The position numbers and the translations under genes were made by a program. The notes under the pieces are model-generated. The model had not been told where the DNA came from. It was given only the letters and a program-made list of their open reading frames with translations, and did no database searches. This document shows positions 1-15,800 of a stretch of DNA of 64,000 bases, piece by piece. Every line of letters begins with the position of its first letter. The first letter of the stretch is position 1. Source of the DNA: Pontederia crassipes (Eukaryota; Streptophyta; Magnoliopsida; Commelinales; Pontederiaceae); assembly GCA_030549335.1 (NCBI GenBank), contig CM060194.1, forward strand, positions 34,678,171 to 34,742,170, written 5' to 3'.

Positions 1-1
1 C

Positions 2-184
2 AAGGCGGTGGACGTGATGTGGGACGTGCACAGCTGGTGGTTCGGCGGCGCGTCGGGCGCGGCGCTCTTCATGTTCCGCACGAGGAGTTCGGTGGAGAGT
101 CGCCTGTGGCTGGTCGACGAGGAGTTGGCGCACAGGACGACGCCCGGCTTCTCTCTGCTCATCGAAGCCTTTAAGAACCAGTGA
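2..184 (+). CDS. DUF868-family protein, C-terminal 60 codons (5' partial)
   Basis: The open frame enters from the left edge and ends at TGA 182-184. It encodes 60 residues, beginning KAVDVMWDVHSWWFGG and ending PGFSLLIEAFKNQ. The VDVMWDVHSWWF block, the following ALFMFR strand and the FSLLIEAFK end match what I recall of the C-terminus of plant DUF868 proteins, a single-domain family of unknown biochemical function. The stretch is about two-thirds GC and drops sharply to AT-rich DNA after the stop, which supports real coding sequence ending here. The start and most of the protein lie outside the window, so exon structure cannot be judged. The family call is from motif memory, without a profile search. 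Confidence 0.72.
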   Translation, partial: KAVDVMWDVHSWWFGGASGAALFMFRTRSSVESRLWLVDEELAHRTTPGFSLLIEAFKNQ

Positions 185-521
185 GACCTGGTCGATACTT
201 TGCTCTTTGTTCCATTCATTCTTGTCTATTACATGCTTGTTCTTTTGCTGATGCCAATCTGGAGATAGGCTGTTGATCTCAGAGACAGGTTTCTTATTTC
301 AACCTGTTATAGTTGAATCTGATCACTTTTAGCTTCATAGATGTTGGAACAATACACAGTTGCTTTCCACTTCCAAGTTTTTTTTTTTTCTGCCAACGAA
401 TACGTGATCCATGAGCATTGCTCTGGACATTGTTTGATGATTAGTCTTGTCAAAATTGTAACTTTAATGCATAGAACTAGACAAGAATATCTGGATGCTT
501 TTCTTTCTTCTTTATATGATA

Positions 522-595
522 GAACATCTGAACATTTGATCTTGTTGAATCTAACTTTGAACATCTGAACATTTGATCTTGTTGAATCTAACTTT
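522..595 (+). repeat. Perfect 37-bp tandem duplication
   Basis: Two identical 37-bp units, 522-558 and 559-595, each starting GAACATCTGAACATTTGATC. They lie about 340 bp after the DUF868 stop codon. Confidence 0.95.
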
Positions 596-652
596 TGGCT
601 GGCGGATTGGATTTTGTGAGCCAAGTTAGGAATTTAACAAATTTAGGTAACT

Positions 653-866
653 GGAACTATGCAAGAGAAATGGAATATTTCCCTTTTAGCTGGCAATGTA
701 TGCTGAACTGTTTCTTATTTCTAAATTTCTGTATAATTATAACTCTCTTAGAAAAGAGTAAGTTTGTGACAGTTTACAGTCCAACATATGTTATCTCATA
801 TACATGGAATTGGAGTTTTGCCAGAGAAATGGAATATTTCCTTTTTAGCTGGCAATGAATGCTGAA
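653..866 (+). repeat. Diverged direct repeat, about 55 bp, two copies
   Basis: 653-707 and 812-866 share AGAGAAATGGAATATTTC and a following TTTTAGCTGGCAATG. They are separated by about 100 bp of unique sequence. This suggests an older local duplication. Confidence 0.8.
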
Positions 867-1700
867 TTGATCCTTATTCTACATAGTTAGCTGTAATATG
901 CAAAATAGTTTTTTTAGCATGGTATGTAAAAGAAGTTTACTTTCTTCCTGGGCAAAAGGACAATGTTGGAGTCTGCTTTCTGCTAATGCACACAGATGGA
1001 TAGAAATATTTTGCCTTTTCTTTCAGATTATATAAATATCAAAAGCTCCCAAAGGCTAACAATGAGATGAATGGCAATCATTTCTACCACTCGGATTCTG
1101 ATGCTTCTCTTTCTCTTACTTTATATCATGTGTTTCCAATATTCAATAGGCAGAAAATACCATGTCCTGTACTTCTATGGATGAAAGAAAAAATTAAAAT
1201 TTCTATCACCATCAGAATAATGTCCTAACAATGATACCATTTTTTTTTACAATATAATTGTACAACACTGCTACACAACTTGACTGCCCTAGATTAGTTT
1301 TTCATTTGTGGAATTTTCCAACTTCATATTCATGAGTACATATTGGGCTCATCAGACTCTCAATGTAATACAGAATAATATAAATTTATTTATTATGGAA
1401 ACAAAACGTTAGGTGCGAAAATCATACTGTTCTTATCCTCAAGAGCCCCTTCAGTTATTAAAAGCTTCAAGGCATTGTCATCCTTAATGAGATGTCTGCA
1501 TGAGGGGCTACTTGGTCTAATTAATCACTTTTAAGTGACTCCCTTTGATGTTACTTGTCCCCATAGATATATGTTCTGCAATTTTTTTTTCAGCCGTGGT
1601 TTTTTCTTCATCGTCCCTCTTTCCTTCTTTTGTTTTATAACTTATTTTTACATATAAAAGAGAGGGTTCCAAAAATAATTTTGTAAGAATGAAAGATATT

Positions 1701-1702
<2 letters not shown>

Positions 1703-1741
<39 letters not shown>
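1703..1741. repeat. (AT)n microsatellite
   Basis: About 19 uninterrupted AT units. Similar tracts occur near 25763-25786, 31077-31097, 37811-37838 and 63724-63750. Confidence 0.95.
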
Positions 1742-1745
<4 letters not shown>

Positions 1746-2228
1746 CACTGGTTAATGGAAGGAGAGGTATACATGTTGTGTTTGACTTTAAAGAAAAACA
1801 AATAGAGGATATAAGAGTTAAGATGTTTGGCCAAAGTCAAAATTTTATATGTTAAATTGACTCGAGTAAGAGAGGTTACAGGTTAAACAACTATTTGCAT
1901 CAACGAGAGATAAGAGGTTTACTTTCCATTTCTAATTCACCCCTTTAAAATGATTATATTATATTCTATAAAAAAACACATGCTTTCTAAAAGGCAACCT
2001 GTGTTCTATGTGCGTGTATGTAATATATATATAATAAAAAACAATATTTAGGAAAGAAATGGTTCTATTATGAAAAGTTGAATTAAGTACATATAATAAT
2101 TAAATAACTTATTAGTTTAGGTTCATTTATTTTGTATTCATATACTGATTTAACCAGCAGGTTTATCAAAGAAAAAGTAGTAGAAACTTCAACGTAATTA
2201 AATTAATTATTACATTTAAAGTATTATT

Positions 2229-2888
2229 TCAAACCTGAATTATTTATTAAATTTAAGTCATTTATGTTACTTTGTAATCATCACCCCCTATGCATATAAG
2301 TTTTATATTTTAGGATTATTTTCTTAAACATCTCATAAACCATCACGATTTTATGCATATGTCCCCAAAGTATAAATTTACCTAATGATATCCCTTAATT
2401 TTATCGCATTTTTTATTTTAGTCATTCATCTGTTAACTTTCCTATTTTTTATTTTTTTTCATTTTTAAAAAGACTAAAGTGCTCTCCCCACGCAATAATT
2501 AAAATATATGCACTATCTTTTAGTATTTTAAAAATATAATAATAAATAAATAATATAAAAAAGTTGACAATGACAAAGAGGATTATTTTTTATATTATTA
2601 TTATTATGTTATTTTATTATTTTAAAAATACTAAAAGATAATTTTTTTTACAATTATTACGTGGGGAGGGCGCTTTAACCGTTTCACAAATGAAAAAAAA
2701 GTAAAAATAATAAAAAAAGTTATGAGAATCAGACGGAAGGATTAAAGTAAAAATGTGACAAATTTTAAGGAATATGATAAGGTAAGTTCATACTTTGACA
2801 TTAGATATAAAAAAATTGTATTAGTTTAGGAGAGATTTAAAGAAATAATGATAAAGTTTAGACGTTCATTATTTAAAGCAGGTTCATT
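2229..2888. mobile_element. Foldback (long-TIR) element, about 0.66 kb
   Basis: The two halves are diverged inverted copies of each other. The left half, from AACCTGAATTATTTATT at 2232, pairs with the right half ending ATTATTTAAAGCAGGTT near 2883. Inner landmarks match in reverse order: CTCTCCCCACGCAATAATT at about 2481 against AATTATTACGTGGGGAGGG at about 2653, and the CTTTTAGTATTTTAAAA blocks flanking the centre. There is no coding capacity. The shape is that of a MITE or foldback transposon; I could not fix a target duplication, so superfamily and exact ends are open. Confidence 0.65.
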
Positions 2889-3118
2889 TTTTAAAAGGAA
2901 TAAAACACTTTTAGATGGATATCCCCATTAGATCCCAATTTAAAATATATTTAGGTGTTTCCAATTATCATAATTTTCACATAAAATGAGCTGACACCTG
3001 ACAGTAACAATGGATTCCTAAGGATAACGTTGCAAATTACATAGTATGCTGATTTAATCAAACTGGTCCACAAGGTCCACCAAGAAGAGTGTTCATGGCG
3101 GCAAGCTGACAAAACACT

Positions 3119-3157
<39 letters not shown>

Positions 3158-5300
3158 CCCAAAATTATGTTTGCAGCTGGGATTCTTGGCCATGGTTCAG
3201 AATCCTGTCTAAACTAGAGGCTGAATTTTCCACCGAGGCTTCAAGCTGGACATGGCATGGCATGCAGTCGCCCCTCCACAGAGAGAGAGAGGTATTGTTG
3301 TTCCCACTTGAAGACCACAAGACCCTGGCCGGTGACCACTTGCCCAAGTGAAATTGCATGTATTGTTCTGCAAAAGCAATCAGCAAGCTCATGACCAAAA
3401 TCAATGTCCCATGGCATAAGCCAAATGATGGCCCCCTAGTTCTAGTACTACCACTGGTAGTAGTAGTATTATTATCATTTATTCTTGGACCACCATTATT
3501 CTCTCTCTTTTTTTTCCTTTTTGTGTCACTTTTGATATTTCAATTGGCGAACGTAATTTAAAAAGTTTAAACATCTCATTTGATCTTGATATTGTGCCTC
3601 ATCCTGATCTTGACACCATCTCTTGTTAATTAATCAATTTGAACTAACATGATAGATAGCCAATTCTTAAATTTGCAAATAAATATCTTATTATTCTTTT
3701 CTTTGTTTCATGAGTTGATTACCGTTTAAAGCATCAAATTAATGGGGAATATATTTTTTGTTGTATTTATGCTGTAACATTTTGTTTGACATGTTTTCCC
3801 CTAGTTCCAAGACTTTTCCTATGATATCATGTCAAAACATGTAGCTCTTGTATGATCCAATTATTGCATGTTTATATTAGGGCCCAAGTGTAAATAAGCT
3901 GATGGAATGGGATGCATTTATTGCCACACTTATATTAGGACTTAAATTACGAAAATAATCTTGATGCCATTTGCATATATGATCCTGATTGTTCATTAAA
4001 TTTAATGACTTTTAATATCTTATCCTCGTGAATCAGCTCAATTCCTATAACAAATATGATCACGCTGATATATATCCTAACTTTAAAAATTGATACACAA
4101 AACAAACCATATAATTGTTCCTCTCATTTTAAAAATAATAATTTGCTAAATTCATTAAATATGTTACTCCTTTGCTTGGTCTTGACTCGTTCGATCTGAA
4201 GACAGTGGTTGACTTTAATCTATTAAAAAAAACGTAAAAAAAAAATTGGAACCATTTGCGTAGTTGAATGGTAAACCTCTCATGCAGGTCTTGAGTACGA
4301 CCACTCACGCAACTTCCACATCTTGGAAATTTTCTATTTCTTTCCCTTACCAAAAATATTTTATTGTCCTTTTACAATAAAAAAAAGGACTTTGGCTTTT
4401 TACCTATTTACAATAAAAATGAATAAACTCTCACTTGTTATATGAAAGAAACAAATTCTTGAGAGAGATTCTTTGTTCTTTCTTATTTGAATTAGTCAAG
4501 CATTGAAAAATTCAGAAACATCCATAAATAACGGAGCTTTATATGCCTTTTAGAGTTGAATATTATATGACTTCCCACATTTTATTGCCTCCAATTAAAT
4601 GAGAACCAAATCAACCAATCAGCTGCCTGCAAATTTTGATTTCCCCTTGGCAGTTAAAATCATTATTGGGAAAATTAAATTAAGAACATTAACTCATGGG
4701 AGTTGAACTAACGTTCACCTAACTTAAAAACGACATGACATGAATCACTCAACCTTTAGAAAATTTATAGAAGATTTTTCTTTTTGTTAAAATTATTACA
4801 ACCCAAAATATATCTTTGCATAAACTAGTTTCGAAAAATAAAATGCAAAATATATTTTCGCTTTTAAGGTTGGATGATTACTCACTACTGAGTACGAAGA
4901 ACAAAGATATCTAAAGAAATTGTTTTCACAAGTCTTGCACCGTAATAAATTTGAAGCGACGTGGGGAGAAAAAAATACAAAGAAATATACATCATAGCCA
5001 GTAACTTCCAAATTCATCAAAATCAGTAAGATCCAAGATCAAACAGAGAATAACAGTATTGTATTCACCTTTTCATGGAATAAAACCCCGGTACTAACAC
5101 AAAAGCAAACAGCTACGGAAGAGGAGTCAAGACAAGTGATCGCTTTCAAGAACAACCAAAAGTATATTAAAAAAACAGAGAATTTAATTAGATGCTAGGA
5201 GTAAAGTTTTCTCTCACAAAATTACCAAAAAGATGCATCCTTTAAAACCATGTCTCTACATGCATCCAAATGCGTAAACGTCAACACGGACTATCCGATT
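2889..5300. other. Intergenic DNA between the foldback element and RPS13
   Basis: AT-rich with one GC-richer island at about 3070-3450. That island holds a (GA)n tract and a 76-codon minus-strand frame (ATG near 3390, stop near 3165) that I do not recognise. A weak tRNA-like (SINE-type) promoter match lies near 4256-4312. The part just below 5301 is expected to be the RPS13 3'UTR. Confidence 0.5.
3121..3154 (+). repeat. (GA)n microsatellite
   Basis: 17 uninterrupted GA units. A shorter GAGAGAGA run follows near 3281. Confidence 0.95.
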
Positions 5301-8379
<3,079 letters not shown>

Positions 8380-8459
8380 GGTTGACGGTCGAAGACGACG
8401 GCGGCGGCGGCGGCGGGAGCTAACGGGGGAGCGGCGAACAGGCGGATTGCAGCAACAAG

Positions 8460-8468
8460 TTAGGGTTT
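8460..8468 (-). promoter_or_regulatory. Telo-box in the RPS13 5' leader/promoter
   Basis: On the minus strand this reads AAACCCTAA, the interstitial telomere motif common just upstream of plant ribosomal-protein and translation genes. It lies 81 bp upstream of the ATG. Between them is a (CGG)n-rich stretch at about 8397-8415, probably transcribed leader. Confidence 0.7.
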
Positions 8469-11411
8469 AAGTCTATACAGATGGGAAGATTGTAATCTAT
8501 AGGGAAATCAGAACCGTTAAACTAATCAACCTATAATTTAATTGCCGATTTTCATATTTTACACCAATAAAAAAAGGAATAACATTGATACTAAGAAAAT
8601 ACAAAGGAAGTCATTGGCTTCTTAATTTTTTTTCGCAATTGTTTCGTTATTTTTTAAGAAAAAATGCACAGAAAAAGCTTGCAAATAATTTGTCTAATAA
8701 ATAAAAATGCAGTTACTTCCGAAATTCTATTAAGTCTAATATCAACTTTTTTTAAAAGAACAACAACTTTTTTTTCATTCCTCTAACTTTGTTATGCATA
8801 TAGTCATTATTATTGTAACTAGAATAGAAAATATGTAATTGCATATCTTTTAGGTAAATAATTAACAATTGTTATTCTCGAGTGTATTATATATAAAAAT
8901 TCATAAAATAACAAAAATATCCATTTTTAAGAACTAATAAACTTGAACTCTTAAGAATTCTAACCAAATTTATCAATCATAACATATGCATATGGATAAC
9001 ATGCACTCGTAGGGATAGATAAATATAGCATACGCAATTGACAATCTAATGTATGCAATGGTTTGCACAAAATCACATGCATTTAGTGTGATGAGAGGAT
9101 TACTATCAAATTGTAGTAGAGAGCAGAGAGATGCAATCAAATTGTAGTAGAGATGCAATCAAGTGAATTCTCGAATATCTTCAATGTATGTCTAAAATAT
9201 ATCTATGTTTTGATAATGTTGAGCTGGTGTTAGAAGAATTTATTCCGATTAGTATGTCAAGAGATATTATTAGTTGAAAGCCTAAAGCCTACTTCTAATT
9301 ATTTTATGGCATTGATAAGAGCAATAGTTTCATAACAATCCAAGTTACAGAAGTGTGTTTCGCTATAAACAATTGGAGCAAAACTTATTATGACTACTAA
9401 AGTAGACAAAAAATTTATGTCAATTAGACAATTATTGAAGGACTTAGATAAGAGCAATAGAAGTACATTATTCCCTATGATAATTAGAATACTATACATT
9501 TGAGTAAATATTTTGGTTTCCATTCTAAATTCAAGCACATGAATGTTTCAAGATGAACTAGGAAAGAAGAAATTTTACCTTTAGAATATCCACTAATAAG
9601 AATACGTCAGACATTACGTCGAAACCTATATCGAGAGAGAAGACCAAGTTCTACTAGGAGTATGTAGGTTTGGTAGAGCCCTTCGCATAAACATGAACAA
9701 GGAGTTTGTTGTGCCGGTATTGCTATGCAATGAGCCTATGCAAGTTTGGTGGAGCCCTTTGCATAAATAAGAAGAGGGAGTTTGTTGGGCATGTATCGCT
9801 ATGCAACGAGCCCACGATAGCAAATAGAAAAAAAGAGAAAAAGTTGGATGTCTTAGCGCTATGAAAATGATGTCCGAGTTAAAGACGTCATCTACTCATA
9901 CAAGGAGTTGTCTCATGCAGGTATAAAAGGACTCATGTGCTTTTGTCATTGCTAAGATAACGCTCCTTCATATGAGTAGTTATTGATTATTCGTGTTGAA
10001 ATTTTGTTATATGGGTTATTTCTCTAATGGCATTACAATTGATGATCTTACTAATACATATCTGAAATACTCATTCATTAACTCAATACATGGATTGAAT
10101 CCTAATATGTAGTTTTACTTAATTTTCAGGACTACTTTCATTGCTAGATGCATCATGAGAGACATTAGTGATATTGTAATTCATCGACTACTGTATGGTG
10201 CATCCTCATAAAAAAGCGTTCAAGTAAATTTTTGAGAAGTCATGTACAATGACTTCAAGATAAATAATGTTGTACATTTTGTTAATATATGTGATCATAA
10301 CTATTATTCTTTTTAGTTATGTAGGTCAAACTTAAATTTAAGGAAAGTGTCTTTGAGGTATTTTTTGCAACTTTATATTCTTATCGGCAGAGTGATGTTC
10401 TTTCCAATTATCATGATGTTGTAATCAATGCAACAAAAAGGTAATATTATTAATGTGAAAAATGATGCACCTATGGGGATAGTAGGGAATGTTTGGGCTA
10501 CTTTATTTGAGGAATGGTAAGTTGTGTATAATATATTATATCAAATGTAATTTTGTGATTTTCAAGTTAATTTATCACTCTTTTACACTTTTAGGAGTGT
10601 TGAAAAATGGAAAAAAAGTATCTATTGCGAGAAAGCAAAATATAGAAGATAAGTTGGAAACATCAAAGCATACAACAGAATCAGATGGATTTTTGCCAAG
10701 CATAAATTCTAAATGATAAGTTTCTCCATTTTATTGTAAATTTATTAATTTAATTATTGCATTAAATTATAAGTCAATTGTAGGAAAAGGCTAGCTTAAA
10801 AAGGGGATGTTAGTTATCCATATGTATATATATAAGGAGATGCATACTACTAAGAAGACAAATGAATTCATTTCACAAAAAGAAAAAAATATGGTATATA
10901 TTTTTAACTTCACTCAATAAATTTGATTATCACACATATAATTTGGATTTATTATCCTTTTTTAATGATAATTATGATTTACTAATAGTATAAAAGTATG
11001 GATCATCTCGTACCTCAAGTTCGATGTAGAGATTCAGAAGGAATATGCTAGAGTTACTTCTACAAGGAAACTTCAAGGCATAAGTTCATTGACTTTTTTT
11101 ATGAAGAGTAACTTCATCTATTAATGGACCTTCATTTAGTTAGACGGTCCCTGCCCCCTCCTTTGATTCAAACAAATGCATAGAGTCTAATGTGATGAAA
11201 GCTTTTAATGGTCTTGAGTTTTATGTTGATAGGACCACTCATCTGAGTTGTGATAATTAGGACTTTATTAGACTTCCATGTATTGGATACTTAGATGTTA
11301 TGTGTTTTGCCATTATGTTATGTTTGGAGACTTTACTTTTGATTATCGTCGAATTGTTTCTATTATGTTATATTCTAATTGTTATGTGACTTTTTATGTA
11401 AATGAATATGA
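8469..11411. other. AT-rich intergenic DNA
   Basis: Upstream of RPS13 and left of the gypsy element. Apart from the 76-bp tandem repeat at 9668-9819 I see no gene or recognisable element. Weak open frames (for example 10489-10716) are A/T-driven and have no motif I recognise. Old retrotransposon debris is plausible but not shown. Confidence 0.5.
9668..9819 (+). repeat. Two-copy tandem repeat, 76-bp period
   Basis: The copies at 9668-9743 and 9744-9819 share GTTTGGT(A/G)GAGCCCTT, GCATAAA, GGAGTTTGTTG and CGCTATGCAA-like blocks. They are roughly 80 per cent alike by eye. Confidence 0.8.
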
Positions 11412-11416
11412 TGTGT

Positions 11417-12150
11417 TGATATGAATTGGGAAGCTTTCATAAATGCAATTGATAAAAATAAGAATGTTCGACTAAAGTTCGATGATTAAGATAGTGTGGT
11501 GGATCTTCAAGATAAAGAAACTAAATATAATCAAGAACTCTTACACCCACTTATAAGATCAACAACAAAACAATCTCATACGACAATTGGAAAACCATTT
11601 ACAAAGTGGAAATCCAACTACAAATCATATCCAACTTCTCACTTTGTTATAAATTGGGTCACATGAAGAGTCAGTATAATTTGGACCAAAATAAATCATG
11701 ATTTAACCATATTTATTTGAAATTTTCAAAATTAATTATACAAGAAAATTCTGCTGAGATTTGTAAGAGAAAATTGATTTAGTTATTTTGCGAAGCTAGT
11801 TACCTTACTTGTAGGCTAAGTTAGGACTTTTTTTCACTCCAAATTCTGCTATTTATGACCTATAAATATTGCTATTTGTAATTATTTTAGATATCTTTGA
11901 GTCTATTAAAATTTGACTTAATTACTTTTGCTACGAGAGAACTCCTGCAACTCGTTCTTCGAAATTTTCGATGTTAATTACAAGATTTGTAATCTTGTGA
12001 TTAAATTCATCTTTTTATAATATTGATTGCTTGGTTCATTTGTAATCTTGAGATTGATATTTCGCTGTTTGAAAATTTGTTTAATCTCGTTTCTTTGATT
12101 ATCATATATTATTCCGGTCATTCAAGGCATTGTTCTTGGGCATCATATTT
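11417..12150 (+). repeat. 5' LTR of the gypsy element
   Basis: It aligns with 16608-17645 after removing the 304-bp insertion there. Shared landmarks include CAATTGGAAAA, AAGAGTCAG(T/C)ATAATTTGG and GGCTAAGTTAGGACTTTTT. It starts TG; the 3' boundary is set by the homologous LTR end and is uncertain by about 5 bp. Confidence 0.88.
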
Positions 12151-12160
12151 ATCAGAGCCA
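12149..12160 (+). promoter_or_regulatory. Primer-binding site of the gypsy element
   Basis: TTATCAGAGCCA directly after the 5' LTR matches the TGGTATCAGAGCC-type site complementary to the 3' end of plant initiator-Met tRNA. The leading TGG has decayed. The related copy at 57404-57416 keeps TGGTATTAGAGTC. Confidence 0.7.
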
Positions 12161-12879
12161 CATTTTCGATTCGATTTTTTAGTTATCTTTCATTATTCAG
12201 TTTGTCCCCTATTTCAATTTCTAAAAAAAGAAAAAAAATCTGACTTATTTATTCTACAAACCCTAGTCGTCATCCCTACATTCTTCAAATTTTGCTCTAG
12301 TTTAAAAAAAACTACAAAAAAATTGTACTCATTTATTCTTCAAACCCTAACCATCTTCCTTATTTGCTCTTATCTCTACTTTTTTTTCTTTTTTTCATCA
12401 TCCTTATCAAATTCTAATTTGATAATTTTTATCAAGATCTCATAAAAAACAAAAATTTCATAAAAATAATTCGAAAAAAAGTGCAAAAAATTAGTGAAAA
12501 AAAAGAAAGTGTAAGAAAGGAGAAGGGAATAATAAGAAAGAAAATTTTGGAAAAAAATTGAAAACAAAATCTGAGAAAAAAACTGAAAGGAAGGATTCAA
12601 AAGGAAGAGGAAGGAAAGAAAAAAAGTAAAGCTTATTTTTTGAGAGAAAGTTGCACAAATTTTTTTTAAGATTTTGAATGATTTAACTTAATGAATTAGT
12701 GATCTTTGATTTTATTGCAATTCTAAAAATGTCTATTTTTATTTGACAATATTTTTATTTTGATCTCTATTCTAATTTCAATTTCAAAATTTCTTTTGAT
12801 CTTGTAATCATATTGATTAATTAGATTGATTTAATTGATCATTGTCTTGTGTTGACTTGCATTAATTCTCTTAGAACTT

Positions 12880-15800
12880 GTTGGAGGGTTCAAGAGAAGA
12901 AAAAAAAAGGCTGAGTGATGAGTACAATTGAGGGAAATAGCCAAATAAAGTTGAGGTAAAATATGAGTATCATCACGTAAGGTATTGAGGTTGCTTTTAT
13001 CATCAACTTTTGCTGCAAAAGTTTCTCACAATGTCGATAGAAAATGACAAAAAGCTTAATCCTAGAAAAGAAGAAATTGATTAAACAAGAATGATGGAGG
13101 TCATAACATGACATTTTCATCATCTTGAAAATATGATTACTGAATTCCTTGATCATGTAGATGTGCAAATTGCACAACTCCAAAAAGTTATATAACCATA
13201 TCAAAGAAGAGATTGCCAAAGACAGCGTGCTCTTGATGACGATGAACATGATGAAAAGATGGAAGAGAAAGATGATGAAAGTGTGAGAAGACATAAGGAT
13301 GTTCATATTGGAGGAAGAAGTCATGATCGAGAAAATATTTTTTATGCATATTGTTGTGTTATGGACAGAACTTGTGGACTCATTATTGATAGTGAAAGCT
13401 GCGTCAATCTTGCTAACTATTATGTGATAGAGAAGTTGGGACTACGAACCTTCAAGCACCCTAACCCATATAAGCTACAGTGGGAAAATAATGGAGGAGA
13501 AGTTAAAGTGATCAAATAGGTGCTTATGTCATTTACAATTGAAAAATATATTGATGAAGTATTATGTGAGAAGACGCAGGGATGTTCATATTGAAGGAAG
13601 AAGTCATGATCGAGAAAATATTTTCTATGCATATTATTGTGTTATGGACAGAACTTCTGGACTCATTATTGATAGTGAAAGCTGTGTCAATCTTACTAGT
13701 TATTATATGGTAGAGAAGTTGAGACTACGAACCTTCAAGCACCCCAACCCATATAAGCTACAATGGGAAAACAATGGAGAAAAAGTTAAAGTGATCAAAC
13801 ATGTGCTTGTGTCATTTAAAATTGAAAGATATATTGATGAAGTATTATGTGATGTTGTAACAATACATGTTTGTCATATCTTTTTGGTACGACCATGACA
13901 ATATGAACGAGGTGTGACACATGATGGAGCTACCAATCGTTATAAATGTCATAAGGATGGAAGAAAGTATACTTTAACACCATTGCCACCTCAAGAAGCA
14001 TACGGAGAGCATGTGCAATTTAAGGAGCGTGTAGCAGCTTACAACGTTGAGAGGAAGAGCATGACTGCACAAAATCACGTGATGAAAGAAAAAGCTGAAA
14101 GTCATATTGTAATTCAAAATGGTTTAAAGTGTTGTGAGAAAGACAAAGAAGAAAAATATGAGTGCTACAACTTGAGTGATGAAAATGAGAGCCATAGAAA
14201 TCTTGAGTGCTTAAAAATGTCACCTTCTGAAAGCATAAAGATATGCAATATTTAAATGTTGAGTGTTATGAGAGTTGTGAGAATAAGAGAAGATTAAATC
14301 TTGAGAATTCAGAAATACCACTTTTGGAAAGGATTGAGAAGAAACATTTATGTGTTGAGTGTTGTAAGAATGAAAAGAGATTAAGTCTTGAGTGTTTAAA
14401 AAGGCCACCTTTAGATAAATAAGAAAAAAAGAAAAAGAATTCAATAATTTTCCCCTTGATACTAATCAGCTTTTATCTTATGATTCTGATTTTCTTGTAG
14501 GGGCATATAGGAGTGAGTACAAGAAGTAATATGTTCTGTCTTGCAAGGATTTGAAAGATGTTGTATTGAGTTTATGACAACTAGTTTAAAAAGACCCGTC
14601 CTACTTTTCAAAGTCTATTTGCTTGATGATGGTTGCAATCTTTCATATTATTTTCACATCATGAATGAAAAATTCGTTGCATTTGCATTAGTTGCACTTC
14701 TGTGCATTTTTCATAGAAAATTCGAGAGTAATCCCTTTGGAGATATTTTGATTGGTAATAATCATTTGCGTGATCATTTTGATTATATTTTGGGTAGTTG
14801 TAGGGACTTGCATGATTCCTTGAATGAGCCAAGTTATTTGTTTGGTTATAAATCTTACAATATTTCACTTTCAGACGTTAAGGATTCATTTTAATTTCGT
14901 TAAAACTGATATTTTTTTATTTTGGAATCACTTGACAATCTCTATATTGGATTTATATTTCTTTGAAATATATTGCGCACCTTATTTGACAGGATCCTTA
15001 TGCGCAAAGGAAGGTCATGCATATTTCGTAATTTGTCTTATGGGCATAAGATATTTCATCCAGCCTTGATTGAGATACATCGTGGAGGCCATTTGAAATA
15101 TGACAAGGAGCTTTATGCATTAGTGAGAACTTTAGAGACATGGCATCACTATTTGGGTCCAGAGAATTTGTCATTCATCCATATATTGAATTCTTGAAAC
15201 ACTTGAAGGGACAAGGTAAGCTAAATCGACGACATGAGCACTAGGTTGAATTCATTGAAATGTTTTCTTTTGTTATGAAATATAGACATGGAAAGAAAAA
15301 TATAATTGCTGATGCGTTGTCACGAAGGTATACACTTATCTCATTACTCGATGCAAAATTTCTAGGTTTTAAGTATTTGAAAGATTTGTATGAGAAAGAT
15401 TTTGATTTCTCTTTTGTGTTTAAAACTTGTGAAATTTTTTGTTTTGAAATTTTTTATATATTTGAAGGATATTTATTTCACAAGAATAAGCTATATATTT
15501 CTCAATGTTCTTTGCGTAAATTGCTTGTTAAAGAATCACATGCGGAGGGGATTAATGGGGCACTTTGGAGTTTTGAAAACTTTAAAAGTTCTAAAAGAAC
15601 ATTTCTTTTGGCCTCACATGAAGAGAGATGTGCAACGAAATTGCGGTAATTGCATAGCATGCAGGAATGCTAAATCTAAAATTAAGCCTCATGGATTATA
15701 TATGCCTTTGTCAGTTCCTAGTCATCCTTGGACTGATGTTTTCGTGAATTTTGTTCTAGGTTTGTCTCGTTCTAGAAGTGGAAAAGACTCTATATTTGTT

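Larger units (their letters stand above)
185..2228. other. 3' flank of the DUF868 gene and AT-rich intergenic DNA
   Basis: The first part presumably holds the 3'UTR. Open frames here are short, low complexity and resemble nothing I know. Two small direct duplications and an (AT)n tract are listed separately; no gene is seen. Confidence 0.6.

Noticed and set aside
3200-3330. Possible miRNA precursor (TGCAGTCGCCCCTCC resembles part of miR398)
   Set aside because: Only a partial match to the remembered mature sequence and no complementary arm found nearby.
12023-12600. Phe/Ser-rich 140-codon frame and its antisense partner
   Set aside because: They span the LTR end, primer-binding site and T-rich leader of the gypsy element; homopolymer-driven.
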